Source of the DNA: Sphingopyxis sp. 113P3
GTDB taxonomy: Bacteria > Pseudomonadota > Alphaproteobacteria > Sphingomonadales > Sphingomonadaceae
NCBI RefSeq assembly: GCF_001278035.1
Contig: NZ_CP009452.1
Location: 4,187,501 to 4,251,500 of the forward strand
Reading direction: 5' to 3'
DNA length: 64,000 nucleotides
Part shown: positions 9,047 to 17,569 of the stretch, piece by piece
Layout of the letters: each line of letters begins with the position of its first letter
Position numbering within the stretch: position 1 is the stretch's first letter
The notes under the pieces: generated by a model
Seen by the model: only the letters and a program-made list of their open reading frames with translations
The model's database searches: none
Told to the model about the DNA's origin: nothing
Position numbers and translations under genes: made by a program

Positions 9047-9472
9047 TTACTCCGAATCACTTGCCGCTTTTGGCCATACGTCTTCGGGAATCTCGTCGAG
9101 CAAGCTCTTGCCGCTGGCGAAGCGACGACCGAGCGTCTCGATAAAGCCTTCGTAGCGCTTGCGACCTTTGACCTGCGCCGCGGCTTGGTCTTCGTCGGGC
9201 AACGGCGGCGTCACCGACAGCCAAAATCGGACGAACAGCGCCAGTGCTTCGGTCGAGAGGCCCGTGTTGCGCTCCAACCGCTGCACCTGTCGCGACAGCC
9301 GATCTAGCCTACGGGCGAATGCCGCCTCCATTCGGTCGGCGCCGTCAGGCGACAGATAGGACGCGACCGCCGCCTCCACGATCGCCGAGCGCGAGATGCG
9401 CCGCCGGATCGCCAACTCGTCAACCTGCTTGGCGAGCGCGGGCGGGAAATAGACGTTGAGCCGGGTTCGCAT
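9047..9472 (-). CDS. Ribbon-helix-helix (CopG-type) conjugation regulator
   Basis: The 141-residue protein starts with a ribbon-helix-helix motif (RTRLNVYFPPALAKQVDELA, then RRRISRSAIVEAAV), a basic beta strand followed by two helices that bind DNA. A helical region with a predicted coiled coil follows (RLDRLSRQVQRLERNTG). Small RHH proteins between trbB and traG are common in Tn4371/IncP-like elements and act as transfer-gene regulators or relaxosome accessory factors. The stop codon is close to a run of repeats upstream of trbB. The gene lies ten bases downstream of traG and is probably cotranscribed with it. Confidence 0.85.
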   Translation of the reverse strand: MRTRLNVYFPPALAKQVDELAIRRRISRSAIVEAAVASYLSPDGADRMEAAFARRLDRLSRQVQRLERNTGLSTEALALFVRFWLSVTPPLPDEDQAAAQVKGRKRYEGFIETLGRRFASGKSLLDEIPEDVWPKAASDSE

Positions 9473-9481
9473 CGATACCTC

Positions 9482-11455
9482 CTACAGTTCGATGCCGTCG
9501 CCGGGGTCGAGCGACGCCTGCCGCGCGAGGCCCTGCATCCGGCGACGCACGGCCGCCTGCCGGGCCGCGTCGTCCTGCTCGTCATCGACGATCGCAAACT
9601 CCTGCGCCGGCGGCGGCGATGTCTCGGGCGCGATGGCGACATGCTCGGGCAGTTCGGGCTCGCGGCGCAGGCCGCCATTGGCCGCGTCCTCCTGCGCCCG
9701 CACGATCCGCGCCACGTCGGCCGGGTCGGCGGCGGCGGCGCGGCCGGTCCAGTCATCGGGACGTGCCGCGCTTGCGATCGGCTTGGGCGTATCCATGATC
9801 CGCTCGGACAAGCGGCGGTCCTGAAAGTAGCGCGCCTTCTTCGCCCGGATCGGGTGGACGCCTGCTACCATCACGATCTCATCGTCTGGCGGGAGCTGCA
9901 TGACCTCGCCGGGGGTGAGGAGCTGGCGGGCGGTCTCGGATCGCGACACCATCAGATGCCCGAGCCACGGCGACAGGCGGTGCCCCGCATAGTTCTTCAT
10001 CGCCCGCATTTCGGTCGCGGTGCCGAGCGCATCCGAGACGCGCTTGGCTGTTCGCTCGTCGTTGGTGGCGAAGCTCACACGGACATGGCAGTTGTCGAGG
10101 ATCGCGTTGTTCGGCCCGTATGCCTTCTCGATCTGATTGAGCGATTGCGCGATCAGGAACGCCTTGAGGCGATAACCCGCCATGAACGCCAGTGCGGACT
10201 CGAAGAAGTCGAGCCGGCCGAGCGCGGGAAACTCGTCGAGCATCAAGAGCACGCGATGGCGGTTGCCCTTCGGGGTCAACTCCTCGGTCAACCGGCGCCC
10301 GATCTGGTTGAGGATGAGGCGGATGAGCGGCTTGGTGCGCGAGATGTCGCTGGGCGGCACGACCAGATAGAGCGTCGCCGGCCGCTCGCCCTCCACCAGA
10401 TCCGATATGCGCCATTGGCACGCCCGCGTGACCTGCGCGACGATAGGATCGCGGTAGAGCCCGAGGAACGACATGGCGGTGCTGAGCACGCCCGATCGCT
10501 CGTTGTCCGACTTGTTCAGCAGCTCGCGTGCTGCGCTGGCGACGACGGGATGCACGCCGGCTTCGCCCAGGTGCGGCGTCGCCATCATCGCCGCAAGTGT
10601 CTGCTCGATCGTGCGCGACGGATCGGTGAGGAACGAGGCCACCCCGGCGAGGGTTTTGTCCGGCTCGGCGTAGAGGACGTGCAGGATCGCGCCGACCAGC
10701 AGCGAGTGCGATGTTTTCTCCCAATGGTTCCGGCGCTCGAGACTGCCTTCGGGATCGACCAGCACGTCGGCGACGTTCTGCACGTCGCGCACCTCCCACT
10801 GGCCGCGCCGCACTTCGAGTAACGGGTTGTAGGCGGCCGACGCGGCGTTGGTCGGATCGAACAGCAGCACTCGGCCATGCCGCGAGCGGAAGCCGGCGGT
10901 GAGCTGCCAGTTCTCGCCCTTGATGTCGTGGACGATCGCGGAGCCCGGCCAGGTCAGCAGCGACGGTATGACCAGTCCGACGCCCTTGCCCGAACGGGTC
11001 GGCGCAAAGCACAGCACATGCTCGGGGCCATCGTGGCGCAGATAGTCACGGCCAAGCCTTCCCAGCACAACGCCATCGGCGCCGAGCAGCCCGGCGGCGC
11101 GGACTTCCTTCTCGCTCGCCCAGCGCGCCGAGCCGTAGGTCTCGGCGTTCTTCAGCTCGCGGGCGCGCCAAACCGACATGGCGATGGCGACGGCGATCGA
11201 CACGAACCCGCCCGACGCGGCGATGAACGCGCCGATCTTGAAGATGTCGGGCGCATAGGCGTCGAAGCTGAACCACCACCAGAAGAAGGCCGGCGGCGGA
11301 TAGATGCGCCAGCCAAAGGCAATGAACCACGGTGGCCCAAGCTCGGGCTGATAGGCGAGCGCGGCGGCGGTCCACTGCGTCGCGCCCCATACGCCGGCGA
11401 GCACGATCATGAACACGGTGATGACTTGGCCCCATAGGATTTTCGTCGCGGACAT
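9482..11455 (-). CDS. traG: TraG/VirD4 type IV coupling protein
   Basis: The coupling protein docks the relaxase-DNA complex to the Trb channel at the inner membrane. The 657-residue protein has two N-terminal membrane segments (about residues 10-35 and 75-95), Walker A PTRSGKGVG at about residues 153-161, and Walker B LLMLDEFPALG at about residues 403-413, followed by the conserved AQSLNQIEKAYG block. The ATG at 11455 follows the relaxase stop by 19 bases. The C-terminal 100 residues are variable and acidic, as in TraG of sphingomonad elements. Confidence 0.96.
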   Translation of the reverse strand: MSATKILWGQVITVFMIVLAGVWGATQWTAAALAYQPELGPPWFIAFGWRIYPPPAFFWWWFSFDAYAPDIFKIGAFIAASGGFVSIAVAIAMSVWRARELKNAETYGSARWASEKEVRAAGLLGADGVVLGRLGRDYLRHDGPEHVLCFAPTRSGKGVGLVIPSLLTWPGSAIVHDIKGENWQLTAGFRSRHGRVLLFDPTNAASAAYNPLLEVRRGQWEVRDVQNVADVLVDPEGSLERRNHWEKTSHSLLVGAILHVLYAEPDKTLAGVASFLTDPSRTIEQTLAAMMATPHLGEAGVHPVVASAARELLNKSDNERSGVLSTAMSFLGLYRDPIVAQVTRACQWRISDLVEGERPATLYLVVPPSDISRTKPLIRLILNQIGRRLTEELTPKGNRHRVLLMLDEFPALGRLDFFESALAFMAGYRLKAFLIAQSLNQIEKAYGPNNAILDNCHVRVSFATNDERTAKRVSDALGTATEMRAMKNYAGHRLSPWLGHLMVSRSETARQLLTPGEVMQLPPDDEIVMVAGVHPIRAKKARYFQDRRLSERIMDTPKPIASAARPDDWTGRAAAADPADVARIVRAQEDAANGGLRREPELPEHVAIAPETSPPPAQEFAIVDDEQDDAARQAAVRRRMQGLARQASLDPGDGIEL

Positions 11456-11474
11456 GCTTGTCTCCCTGCGCTGG

Positions 11475-13232
11475 CTAGAGGCCGAGGCCGCGCTTGCGGC
11501 CCATCATCAGGTCGAGCCCGCCGCCGTCGCGGATGACGCCGGAGACTTGGCGTCCGAGCTGCTGTTCGAGGGCGCTGGCCCAGGGCACGAGGCGGAAGCC
11601 GAGGCCGTCGTCGATCATGGCGAAACGGCCGGACGCTAGTCCGAGGCGCTGGCGCACGACACCGGCGATCTTCTCGCCGGCCTGCGTCGGCCGATAGGTC
11701 AGCCCGGTCTCGCCCGCGATCCTTGCGCCAACTGAGTCCAGCTCGCGCCGCCGCAGCGTATCGATCAGACCGCGCTCGAATACCGTCCGTTCGCCGAACC
11801 GGCGCGCGAGCCCTCCCTTGACGAGGTGGTCGGCGCGGGTGTCCATCGCCCGGCGCACCTCGGCGCCGAACCCGCCGTCCGCGACCCCGGCGCCGCGCTC
11901 GATCAGGCGGTGGTCCAGCCAGGTCGCGCCGGGCGCCTTGATCTGCGCGGCGAGATCGAGGTCCGACCGCGTTGCCAGGATGAGCGTCGGCCGCTCCTCG
12001 CCCGGCTTGCCGATCGCGCGCAACTCGACGATGCCGCCGAGCTTGGGGCTGTGCTCCAGCGCCTCGATACCGGGTAAGCGGACATGATGCGTGCGCCCGT
12101 CCATGCCGTCGATCACGGCATAGGCGGTGCCGGTCAGCTCATCGTGCAAACCCTTGTCGATGAGCCGGCCGACGATCGGCTTCTCCGGCGCACCGCTCAC
12201 CACGACATAGCTGTCGAGCGGCCGATCTTGCCCCTGATCCTTGAGCGCCTGGCCGATGGTGCGGATGATGTCGCCGCGCGCGGCCAGCTCGCGCAACTTC
12301 GCCTGCGCGCCCTCGGCGACCGCCCATTGGCCCGGCTCGCCCTCGGCGGCGAGCCCCATCGTCTCAAGGTGTTGCAAACGGCCGACCATCAGCCGGCGCA
12401 GGCGCGGGTCGTCGGGGCCGGGCCGCTCGGGACGCAAGTCGATGACGCTCAGCTCATCGGCGGTGCGCTGGATCTCGCTATCGAGCCGGGTCCAGCGCTC
12501 CGCCGTCACCTCGCGGTCAAGCGCGCGCTGGATTTCATGCTCAGGCTTCGGCCCCAGCTCGGCGAAGGCAAGCTCCTCGGCGCGCGAGCGCAGGCCGTGG
12601 CTGATATAGTCGCGCGCCATGACGAGATCGGCGCCCTGGTCTGTGACGCCGCGCACGAGCAGATGGACGTGCGGGTTGTCCGTGTTCCAGTGATCGACCG
12701 CGACCCAATCGAGCCGCGTCCCCAGGTCCGCTTCCATCTGGCGCACGAGGTCGCGGGTATATTCGCGCAGGTCGGTCAGCTCGCCCGCATCCTCGGGCGA
12801 TACGATGATGCGGAAATGATGCCGGTCGTCCTTGCACCGATCGGCGAAGGCACGGTCATCGGCCCGGTCGGACTCGGCGTCGAACATGCGCGTCGGCGAG
12901 CCGTCACGGGTAACGCCTTCGCGTTTCAGATAGGCGATGTGCGCGGACAGCGGCGCCATGCGCCGGCCGCCGAAGCGGTGGCGCACCGGCAGCGCCTTCA
13001 CCAGCACGCGCCGGCCGGAGCCGAAAAGGCGACTGCGCGCGAAGGCCGTGCGTCCCTTCCCGAAGCTCGACTGGCCGCGCCGACGCGAACCGCCCCAGCC
13101 CGAACGCTGACTGCCGCCGCTCATTGCGGCGATGCGCAGCACCTCGGCGACCAGCCCGCGCGCATTGCGGCCCTGCGCCTTGCTGCGCTTGGCCTTGCCC
13201 GGCCGGACGCGGAACTCTTGGCTATCGCTCAT
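11475..13232 (-). CDS. MOBP-type relaxase with DUF3363 C-terminal region (RlxS-like)
   Basis: The protein is predicted to nick oriT and pilot the strand during transfer. In the 585-residue form, the likely catalytic Tyr is at about 101 (HIAYLKREG). The metal-binding triad lies in the block HWNTDNPHVH at about residues 181-190, the H-x-D-x-x-x-P-H-x-H form seen in MOBP relaxases. The C-terminal half is the DUF3363 region found in RlxS of the Mesorhizobium symbiosis island. I used the ATG at 13232 (MSDSQEFRV). A start at 13313 would add 27 residues with no good ribosome site. It is the last gene of the rdfS operon, before traG. Confidence 0.93.
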   Translation of the reverse strand: MSDSQEFRVRPGKAKRSKAQGRNARGLVAEVLRIAAMSGGSQRSGWGGSRRRGQSSFGKGRTAFARSRLFGSGRRVLVKALPVRHRFGGRRMAPLSAHIAYLKREGVTRDGSPTRMFDAESDRADDRAFADRCKDDRHHFRIIVSPEDAGELTDLREYTRDLVRQMEADLGTRLDWVAVDHWNTDNPHVHLLVRGVTDQGADLVMARDYISHGLRSRAEELAFAELGPKPEHEIQRALDREVTAERWTRLDSEIQRTADELSVIDLRPERPGPDDPRLRRLMVGRLQHLETMGLAAEGEPGQWAVAEGAQAKLRELAARGDIIRTIGQALKDQGQDRPLDSYVVVSGAPEKPIVGRLIDKGLHDELTGTAYAVIDGMDGRTHHVRLPGIEALEHSPKLGGIVELRAIGKPGEERPTLILATRSDLDLAAQIKAPGATWLDHRLIERGAGVADGGFGAEVRRAMDTRADHLVKGGLARRFGERTVFERGLIDTLRRRELDSVGARIAGETGLTYRPTQAGEKIAGVVRQRLGLASGRFAMIDDGLGFRLVPWASALEQQLGRQVSGVIRDGGGLDLMMGRKRGLGL

Positions 13233-13345
13233 GGCCGGCCGTTTCTCGCCGAAAACCAGCCGTGGTGCCGTTCGGTGCGTTGAAATGCCTAGCTTTTTCC
13301 TTCCGAGCGGCACGCTCGCCGACCGACGCCCCCATGTGAAGCCAC

Positions 13346-13440
13346 GGAAAAGCCTTGGCTTTTCGGCGAAACGGGGTGCGACTTGTATCTTGCCCTCGCC
13401 TGTCCCTGCCGTTCTCTTCCACTCCAGCCATAATCCTGCT
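13346..13440. other. Candidate oriT between relaxase and lytic transglycosylase genes
   Basis: The non-coding gap upstream of the relaxase contains an 8-bp perfect inverted repeat GAAAAGCC-TT-GGCTTTTC at 13347-13364. About 70 bp further on is ATCCTGC at 13433-13439, which matches the nick-site core ATCCTG used by IncP/MOBP relaxases. The base before the core is A instead of the usual pyrimidine. Location next to the relaxase start and the motif match are what I see; oriT function is an inference. Confidence 0.45.
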
Positions 13441-13469
13441 CGCGCCGGATGATAGGGATGAGGCCGGAA

Positions 13470-14381
13470 TCATTGCGGTCGGCCCGCGCGGGCGCGGGGG
13501 ACGAACAGCGTGTCCGCCGGCTTGTTGGAAGGGGGAGCGGCGGAGCGAATGTCGCCAGATCTCAGCCGATCGTTCGGCAGCTCGGACGCAGCTTCTTCCC
13601 TGTTCGACTGCGCGCCGACAGCTTCCGAAGCGGCGCTCGCGGTGCGGACGAACAGTGCGGCGCGGCGCCAGGCGAACGGATCGGGCGACGCGCTCACCGT
13701 CACTTCCGCCGTGCCAGCCGTGCTGACAACGGCCGTGAGCCGGGCGAGGTAGCCGACCGTCTCGGGCGGCAGCGGACGGCCGCGCGACAGGTAATCGTCG
13801 TACCGGCCCGGACCCGCATTATAGGCCGCCAGCATCGCGCTCGCACTGCCGTAGCGGTCGTGCATCTCGCGCAGATAGGCCGCGCCCGCCATGATATTGT
13901 CGCGCAGGTCGAACGGGTCAGCGCCGAGACCATATCGGGCGCGAAGCTCGGCCCAGGTCGCGGGCATGATCTGCATCAATCCCGTCGCCCCGGCGCGCGA
14001 TACAGCGCGGGAGTTGCCGCCGCTCTCGACGCGCATCACCGCCCATATCCAGCTCTCGGGGATTCCAAACCGCCGCGCGGCTTCGGCGACATGACCTGCG
14101 TAAGGATGAGCCGCCGCGGATCGCTCGGCCGGCAAATCCTGCGCCAACGCCGCGACCGGCGCAGCGCCACCGGACAGCAGCACGACGACGAGCGCCACGG
14201 CCGATCCGACTCCGCTCCGCCGCCAGCCTGCCAGCGTGCTCGCTGCGCTCAAGGGTGCGCGCGGTGCGCCGGCCGTTGGCCGCCCTTGACCTTCGCTGCG
14301 CACCCCGGCCGGGCTGCGACTGAGCGGGACGAAGGGATGAGACGGCTTTCCCGCGAACAAAGGGATGATGGGGACGCGCAC
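13470..14381 (-). CDS. Lytic transglycosylase for conjugation (VirB1/TrbN-like)
   Basis: The enzyme is predicted to open peptidoglycan for assembly of the transfer channel. The protein, about 303 residues, has an N-terminal hydrophobic segment (GSAVALVVVLLSGG, probably a signal anchor). The SLT domain follows, with catalytic Glu in AVMRVESGGNS, then GATGLMQIMPATW, NIMAGAAYLREM and AYNAGPGRY, all canonical Slt motifs. The Ser/Arg-rich C-terminus is unmatched. The GTG at 14381 lies just downstream of the DUF736 stop; a later start would only shorten the N-terminal tail. It belongs to the rdfS-relaxase operon. Confidence 0.9.
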   Translation of the reverse strand: MRVPIIPLFAGKPSHPFVPLSRSPAGVRSEGQGRPTAGAPRAPLSAASTLAGWRRSGVGSAVALVVVLLSGGAAPVAALAQDLPAERSAAAHPYAGHVAEAARRFGIPESWIWAVMRVESGGNSRAVSRAGATGLMQIMPATWAELRARYGLGADPFDLRDNIMAGAAYLREMHDRYGSASAMLAAYNAGPGRYDDYLSRGRPLPPETVGYLARLTAVVSTAGTAEVTVSASPDPFAWRRAALFVRTASAASEAVGAQSNREEAASELPNDRLRSGDIRSAAPPSNKPADTLFVPRARAGRPQ

Positions 14382-14385
14382 GGGC

Positions 14386-14721
14386 TCAGTCCTGCTCGCG
14401 AGACTTCGGTTGGCGGCTCCAGCGCAGCGACCATGCCGACTTGTCGCCCGTGTTCTGGAACAGCGCGGCGCGGATCGGCTGAGGAAAGACGGGATCATCA
14501 ATACGCAGCGAGACGTAATCGCCTGCGCGTTCGCCAGTCTCGTTCCAGCCGGCGCCGATCTCCGGGCCTTCGCCACCGTCGCCGCGATGGACCCGCCAGT
14601 CCGGCGCCTTGTCGGCGTCGCTCGGCTCGGCCGGCACGATTGAGATGCGGATGTCGAGCGTCGCCGTCTCAATGATGCCTTCGTAGCCGTTGGTGGTGCG
14701 AAAGAAGCTGCCGATCTGCAT
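14386..14721 (-). CDS. DUF736 domain protein
   Basis: The 111-residue protein has the DUF736 pattern: MQIGSFFRTTNGYEGIIETATLDI at the start, an internal PDWRVHRGD block, and the closing GDYVSLRIDDPVFPQPIRAALF. DUF736 proteins are frequent in ICEs of alphaproteobacteria. Their function is unknown. It lies between traF and the transglycosylase gene in the same operon, so it may assist conjugation. A second DUF736 paralogue lies at 19453-19752. Confidence 0.9.
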   Translation of the reverse strand: MQIGSFFRTTNGYEGIIETATLDIRISIVPAEPSDADKAPDWRVHRGDGGEGPEIGAGWNETGERAGDYVSLRIDDPVFPQPIRAALFQNTGDKSAWSLRWSRQPKSREQD

Positions 14722-14762
14722 GGAAAATCTCCTTTGGGTTGGCAGGGAAAAGCGGGTCAGCG

Positions 14763-15302
14763 CTAGGCGAGCGGCGCGTTCGGCGTGTCACGGGTGAGGA
14801 TCGGAATCGCGCGACCGAGTACGGCGGAGACGCGGAGTGGGCCGAAATAGCGGCCGTCCAGGCTGTCGGGATGTGCCGGGTTGAGCAGCAGCAGTTCGCC
14901 GGTCGCCAGCGTGCGGCAGCCCTGCCAGACGGGCAACGGACGGCCGAGCCGATCGCGCGTCAGTGCGACGGCGACAGGCCGGGCATCGACGCTCACGATG
15001 CCGCCGATCCGACACACGCGCTGCCCGGCCTTGGCGGAGACGTGCTTCAAGAGCGGTACGTCCTCGCCCAAATAGCCACGCTCAGCCATCCATTGGCCGA
15101 GAGGCTCGGGCGGCATGACGGCGACCAGCGCGCCGACTGGTGGATCGCGTTCGGGCTCTATCCGGTAGAGGCCGAGCGGCGTGCTCGCGCTGGCGTTCCA
15201 GACAAGGCGCGGCAGCGGATCGAACACCGCGACGGCGGTAAACGCTACAGCGAAGACCGAAGCGGCGATTGCTGTCGCACGGACATAGAAGCGGCGCCTC
15301 AT
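14763..15302 (-). CDS. traF: TraF-like S26 peptidase (pilin-processing)
   Basis: TraF of IncP-type systems is a signal-peptidase-like enzyme that processes and cyclises the TrbC pilin. The 179-residue protein has an N-terminal membrane segment (about residues 8-27), the Ser motif ASTPLGLYR (residues about 38-47) and the Lys motif LLKHVSAKAGQRV, with the typical closing block DGRYFGPL. The ATG at 15302 overlaps the DUF2840 stop. This fits a shared operon with rdfS and the relaxase. Confidence 0.93.
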   Translation of the reverse strand: MRRRFYVRATAIAASVFAVAFTAVAVFDPLPRLVWNASASTPLGLYRIEPERDPPVGALVAVMPPEPLGQWMAERGYLGEDVPLLKHVSAKAGQRVCRIGGIVSVDARPVAVALTRDRLGRPLPVWQGCRTLATGELLLLNPAHPDSLDGRYFGPLRVSAVLGRAIPILTRDTPNAPLA

Positions 15303-15805
15303 CCCTCAATCTCCCGGCGTTTGAGCCAGGCGCGATGGCGCTCCAGCGTGTAAGGGCGCGGCTGATGGCCGGCGGCAATGCGGTTGTGGACGTGCCGCCA
15401 GTGATCGGGCGCGGCGTCACATGGATCGACGCCCGCAGCCTCGGTGGCGTCGATTGCGGCGAGCACCTGCTGGACCTTGGGCCAGCTCTCGATCTTGAGC
15501 AGGATGTCGCCGCCAGGCCGCACGAACGGCAGCGTGGTGAACGGCTCGCCCGAAGCGACCGCCCGCACTATATCGATGCGCGAGCTGACCGTGCCGTAGT
15601 CGTTTGCCGCCCAGCGAACGAACGCGAAGATCGCGCCCGGACGGAAGCGGACGATGCGGCGACGGCGGTCGACGATCTCGTCCACGGCGACGCGGCCGAA
15701 CCTGATCCAGTGCTCGAGCCGCCTCTCTATCCACGTCAGCTCGACGCGCGTCATGCCGTCATCGGACGGCTGGCGATGGCGCATGGGGGACGGCGGGACG
15801 GTCAT
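15299..15805 (-). CDS. DUF2840 domain protein
   Basis: The 168-residue protein carries the DUF2840 pattern (TWIERRLEHWIRFGR, RPGAIFAFVRWAANDYGT, GGDILLKIESWPKV). Such proteins lie directly after rdfS in Mesorhizobium-type symbiosis islands. Their function is unknown. The ATG at 15805 overlaps the rdfS stop (ATGA), and its own stop overlaps traF. This indicates tight coupling in the transfer operon. Confidence 0.88.
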   Translation of the reverse strand: MTVPPSPMRHRQPSDDGMTRVELTWIERRLEHWIRFGRVAVDEIVDRRRRIVRFRPGAIFAFVRWAANDYGTVSSRIDIVRAVASGEPFTTLPFVRPGGDILLKIESWPKVQQVLAAIDATEAAGVDPCDAAPDHWRHVHNRIAAGHQPRPYTLERHRAWLKRREIEG

Positions 15806-16068
15806 CGCCGGCTCCGGGCAATTGCCGAGTCCGCGCGCGGCATGAGGTCGTCCTGTCCCGGATCGGAGGTCGAATGCTTGATGCCGATGTCGGCCCAGGC
15901 GCGCAGGTCATCGACTGAATAGACGACCCTCCCGCCGATCCGGCGGTAAGCGGGGCCGGTCCCGAAATAGCGGTGCTTTTCGAGGGTGCGGCCGGAGAGG
16001 CCGAGGAAGCGCGCGGCTTCCGGCGTGCGCAGGAAGCGGGGCGGCAGGGTGTTGGGCGTATCGGACAA
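15802..16068 (-). CDS. rdfS: RdfS-like excisionase (helix-turn-helix recombination directionality factor)
   Basis: This 88-residue helix-turn-helix protein reads PPRFLRTPEAARFLGLSGRT, then GTGPAYRRIGGRVVYSVDDLRAWAD, a MerR/AlpA-like fold. The sequence and the gene order (rdfS, DUF2840, traF) match RdfS of ICEMlSymR7A. RdfS is known to steer the integrase toward excision and to be induced by FseA; an FseA-like gene lies just upstream here. The start codon is TTG at 16068 with AGGAG eight bases upstream, possibly keeping expression low. In this element the visible recombinase is of the serine type, unlike IntS. Confidence 0.82.
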   Translation of the reverse strand: MSDTPNTLPPRFLRTPEAARFLGLSGRTLEKHRYFGTGPAYRRIGGRVVYSVDDLRAWADIGIKHSTSDPGQDDLMPRADSAIARSRR

Positions 16069-16159
16069 GTGACAGCTCCTGCGGGCGGTGGCGGCAGGAG
16101 ACGAAAATGGCGAAGCGGGCTTGGCCGGGTGGAGTATGAAGATGTGCGGCTACACGGAT

Positions 16160-16181
16160 GCGACCACCCCAAGGCGGTCGC
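16160..16181. promoter_or_regulatory. Inverted repeat upstream of rdfS (candidate operator or hairpin)
   Basis: GCGACC at 16160-16165 and GGTCGC at 16176-16181 form a 6-bp dyad with a 10-base spacer. The dyad lies in the 128-bp gap between the fseA-like stop and the rdfS start. It could be an activator site for the FseA-like protein or a hairpin that ends the fseA transcript. The sequence gives no way to choose. Confidence 0.35.
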
Positions 16182-16196
16182 TACGGCCGGGTCAGG

Positions 16197-16980
16197 TCAG
16201 CGGATTCGGAGAAGCTTGCGGTAGTCACCGTTCATGAGCGAAGTGGCGTCGCGCACCAGGCGCATCACGAAGGATCGCGCGGCGGAGATCTTCCACTCGG
16301 TTGCAGGAAGCCGCGCCGCATCTTCGCGACCCAGCTCAGCGGCGATTTGGCGATATGTCGCGCCGCGTTGGCGCAGGTCCAGCGCGCGGAGCATGAGGTC
16401 GAGCCGTGCCAGCCGGTAAGCGGTGAGCGGCCAGCCGCGAGGCAACGGCCCCGCCGCGCGGCCGAGCAAGCGACGGTGGAAGCGCAGCAGGCTGGCGATG
16501 CGGGTGAGGAAATCCTTGTCGAGCGGGATGACGGCTGCGAGCGGCCGGCCGGGCGTCGGGTCGCGCAACCACAGCCGATGCTCGCCAGCCGCATCCGCGA
16601 CGATGACATGGCGTCCATCGATCCCGGCCATGTCGGCGAGCAGCGCGCCGAGCGCTCGCGGATCGACCGGAGCGGCGGTCTCGAATCCGGCCGGTGCGGC
16701 ATCGAGAATGACCGTGACGGCGGTCAGCTCCGGGCGCCAAACGACAGGCTCTGACAGATCATCCGGCGCCGTCGCGAAAGGACAACCCCCAACGTCGCGC
16801 GAATGCCGCCTCGGCGGCGTTCCTCGCGACGGCGCCGCTCGCGATGCGCTGCTGCATCTGCGTATATTCGGCGCGATAGGTGCGGTTTCGTCGAAGAAAC
16901 TCGGCGGCTATGTCGGCGCGCCCGAGCGCGTCGGACAGACCGCCGGCGCGTCGCTGGCGACGCCCAGGCGGCGTCGGCAT
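16197..16980 (-). CDS. FseA-like excision activator, DUF6499 + DUF2285, joined by a +1 programmed frameshift
   Basis: Two frames encode one protein. Frame one starts at ATG 16980 (GGGAGG upstream) and encodes a DUF6499-like domain (AAEFLRRNRTYRAEY) ending in ARRWGLSF, but stops at 16759. The DUF2285 half is in the +1 frame. It is open through the junction but has no start codon until ATG 16631, which would cut the domain. At 16776-16779 the sequence is UUU-C, so slippage from UUU to UUC gives ...WGLSF-ATAPDD...VVWRPEL and a protein of about 260 residues. FseA of ICEMlSymR7A is made by exactly this type of slippage on tRNA-Phe and activates rdfS, which here lies next downstream. Confidence 0.85.
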
Positions 16981-17126
16981 TTCATCCTCCCAACCGCGCT
17001 CCGCGCGGATTTCGGTGGATGGAGCATCAGCGGCGTCGCTTCGCCGCGATAGCGCGAACATTGCAGGCAGCCATGTCGGCTACGCGGCTGATTCAGCAAT
17101 GAATTGCTGCCGAATCTGCTGAAATC

Positions 17127-17399
17127 CTAACCTTTTAACGGCTGTTCGCAGCCGAGCAGATGCGCGTAGCCGATCTCCGTCATCCACCTTGCGCGCGCAA
17201 GATGGCTCTCATGCATCGCCTTCGCCCGATCGGGTTCGGCAGTCACGTCGATGCCGAACACCGACGCAGCCGCCTGACGCCAATCCGCCCCTTCGGCATC
17301 GGCATCGAGGAGGCGCAGATAGTCGGCAAGGTGGCTTTCGTCGTATGGTGTGAGTTGCGCCGCCTCCGGCACGCGGTCCTCGAATTGACATCTGCTCAT
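17127..17399 (-). CDS. QseM-like small antiactivator (DUF2285-family)
   Basis: The 90-residue protein has the pattern LTPYDESHLADYLRLLDA, GADWRQAA and HLARARWMTEIGYAHLL, as in the small DUF2285-type proteins typified by QseM of Mesorhizobium. QseM binds and inhibits both TraR and FseA. Here it lies beside an FseA-like gene and is divergent from an XRE regulator, the same arrangement as the qseM-qseC switch. The start is ATG 17399; no convincing ribosome site is seen close to it. TraR is not in this window, so the FseA-like protein is the probable target. Confidence 0.72.
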   Translation of the reverse strand: MSRCQFEDRVPEAAQLTPYDESHLADYLRLLDADAEGADWRQAAASVFGIDVTAEPDRAKAMHESHLARARWMTEIGYAHLLGCEQPLKG

Positions 17400-17515
17400 G
17401 GCGTGCCCGTCATGTCCCCCGGTTAACCAACCTAGACCAAATCCGTCCTTCGGTTATGCGCAAGTCCCGCATCGTTCAGTGCACCTATCGCCGCGATGGT
17501 GAGCGCCCGTAAGAT

Positions 17516-17553
17516 GATACACCTTATATGAGATAAACCGCATAGGGTGTATC
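17516..17553. promoter_or_regulatory. Dyad operator in the divergent antiactivator/XRE promoter region
   Basis: Two 12-base half sites GATACACCTTAT (17516-17527) and, on the other strand, GATACACCCTAT (17542-17553) differ at one base and are separated by 14 bases. They lie 17 bases before the XRE start and in the only gap between the divergent genes. This is the expected place for the XRE repressor to control itself and the antiactivator gene. The dyad is directly visible; the binding protein is inferred. Confidence 0.65.
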
Positions 17554-17569
17554 GTCCAGTTTGCCGCGC

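Noticed and set aside
12084..13283. 399-codon open frame on the plus strand
   Set aside because: Antisense to the relaxase gene, whose HxH motif is clear.
13233..13313. N-terminal extension of the relaxase
   Set aside because: Adds 27 residues without a ribosome site or conserved block.
16197..16631. DUF2285 gene starting at ATG 16631
   Set aside because: The domain extends upstream in the same frame through VVWRPEL and there is no start codon there. The frameshift model explains it better.
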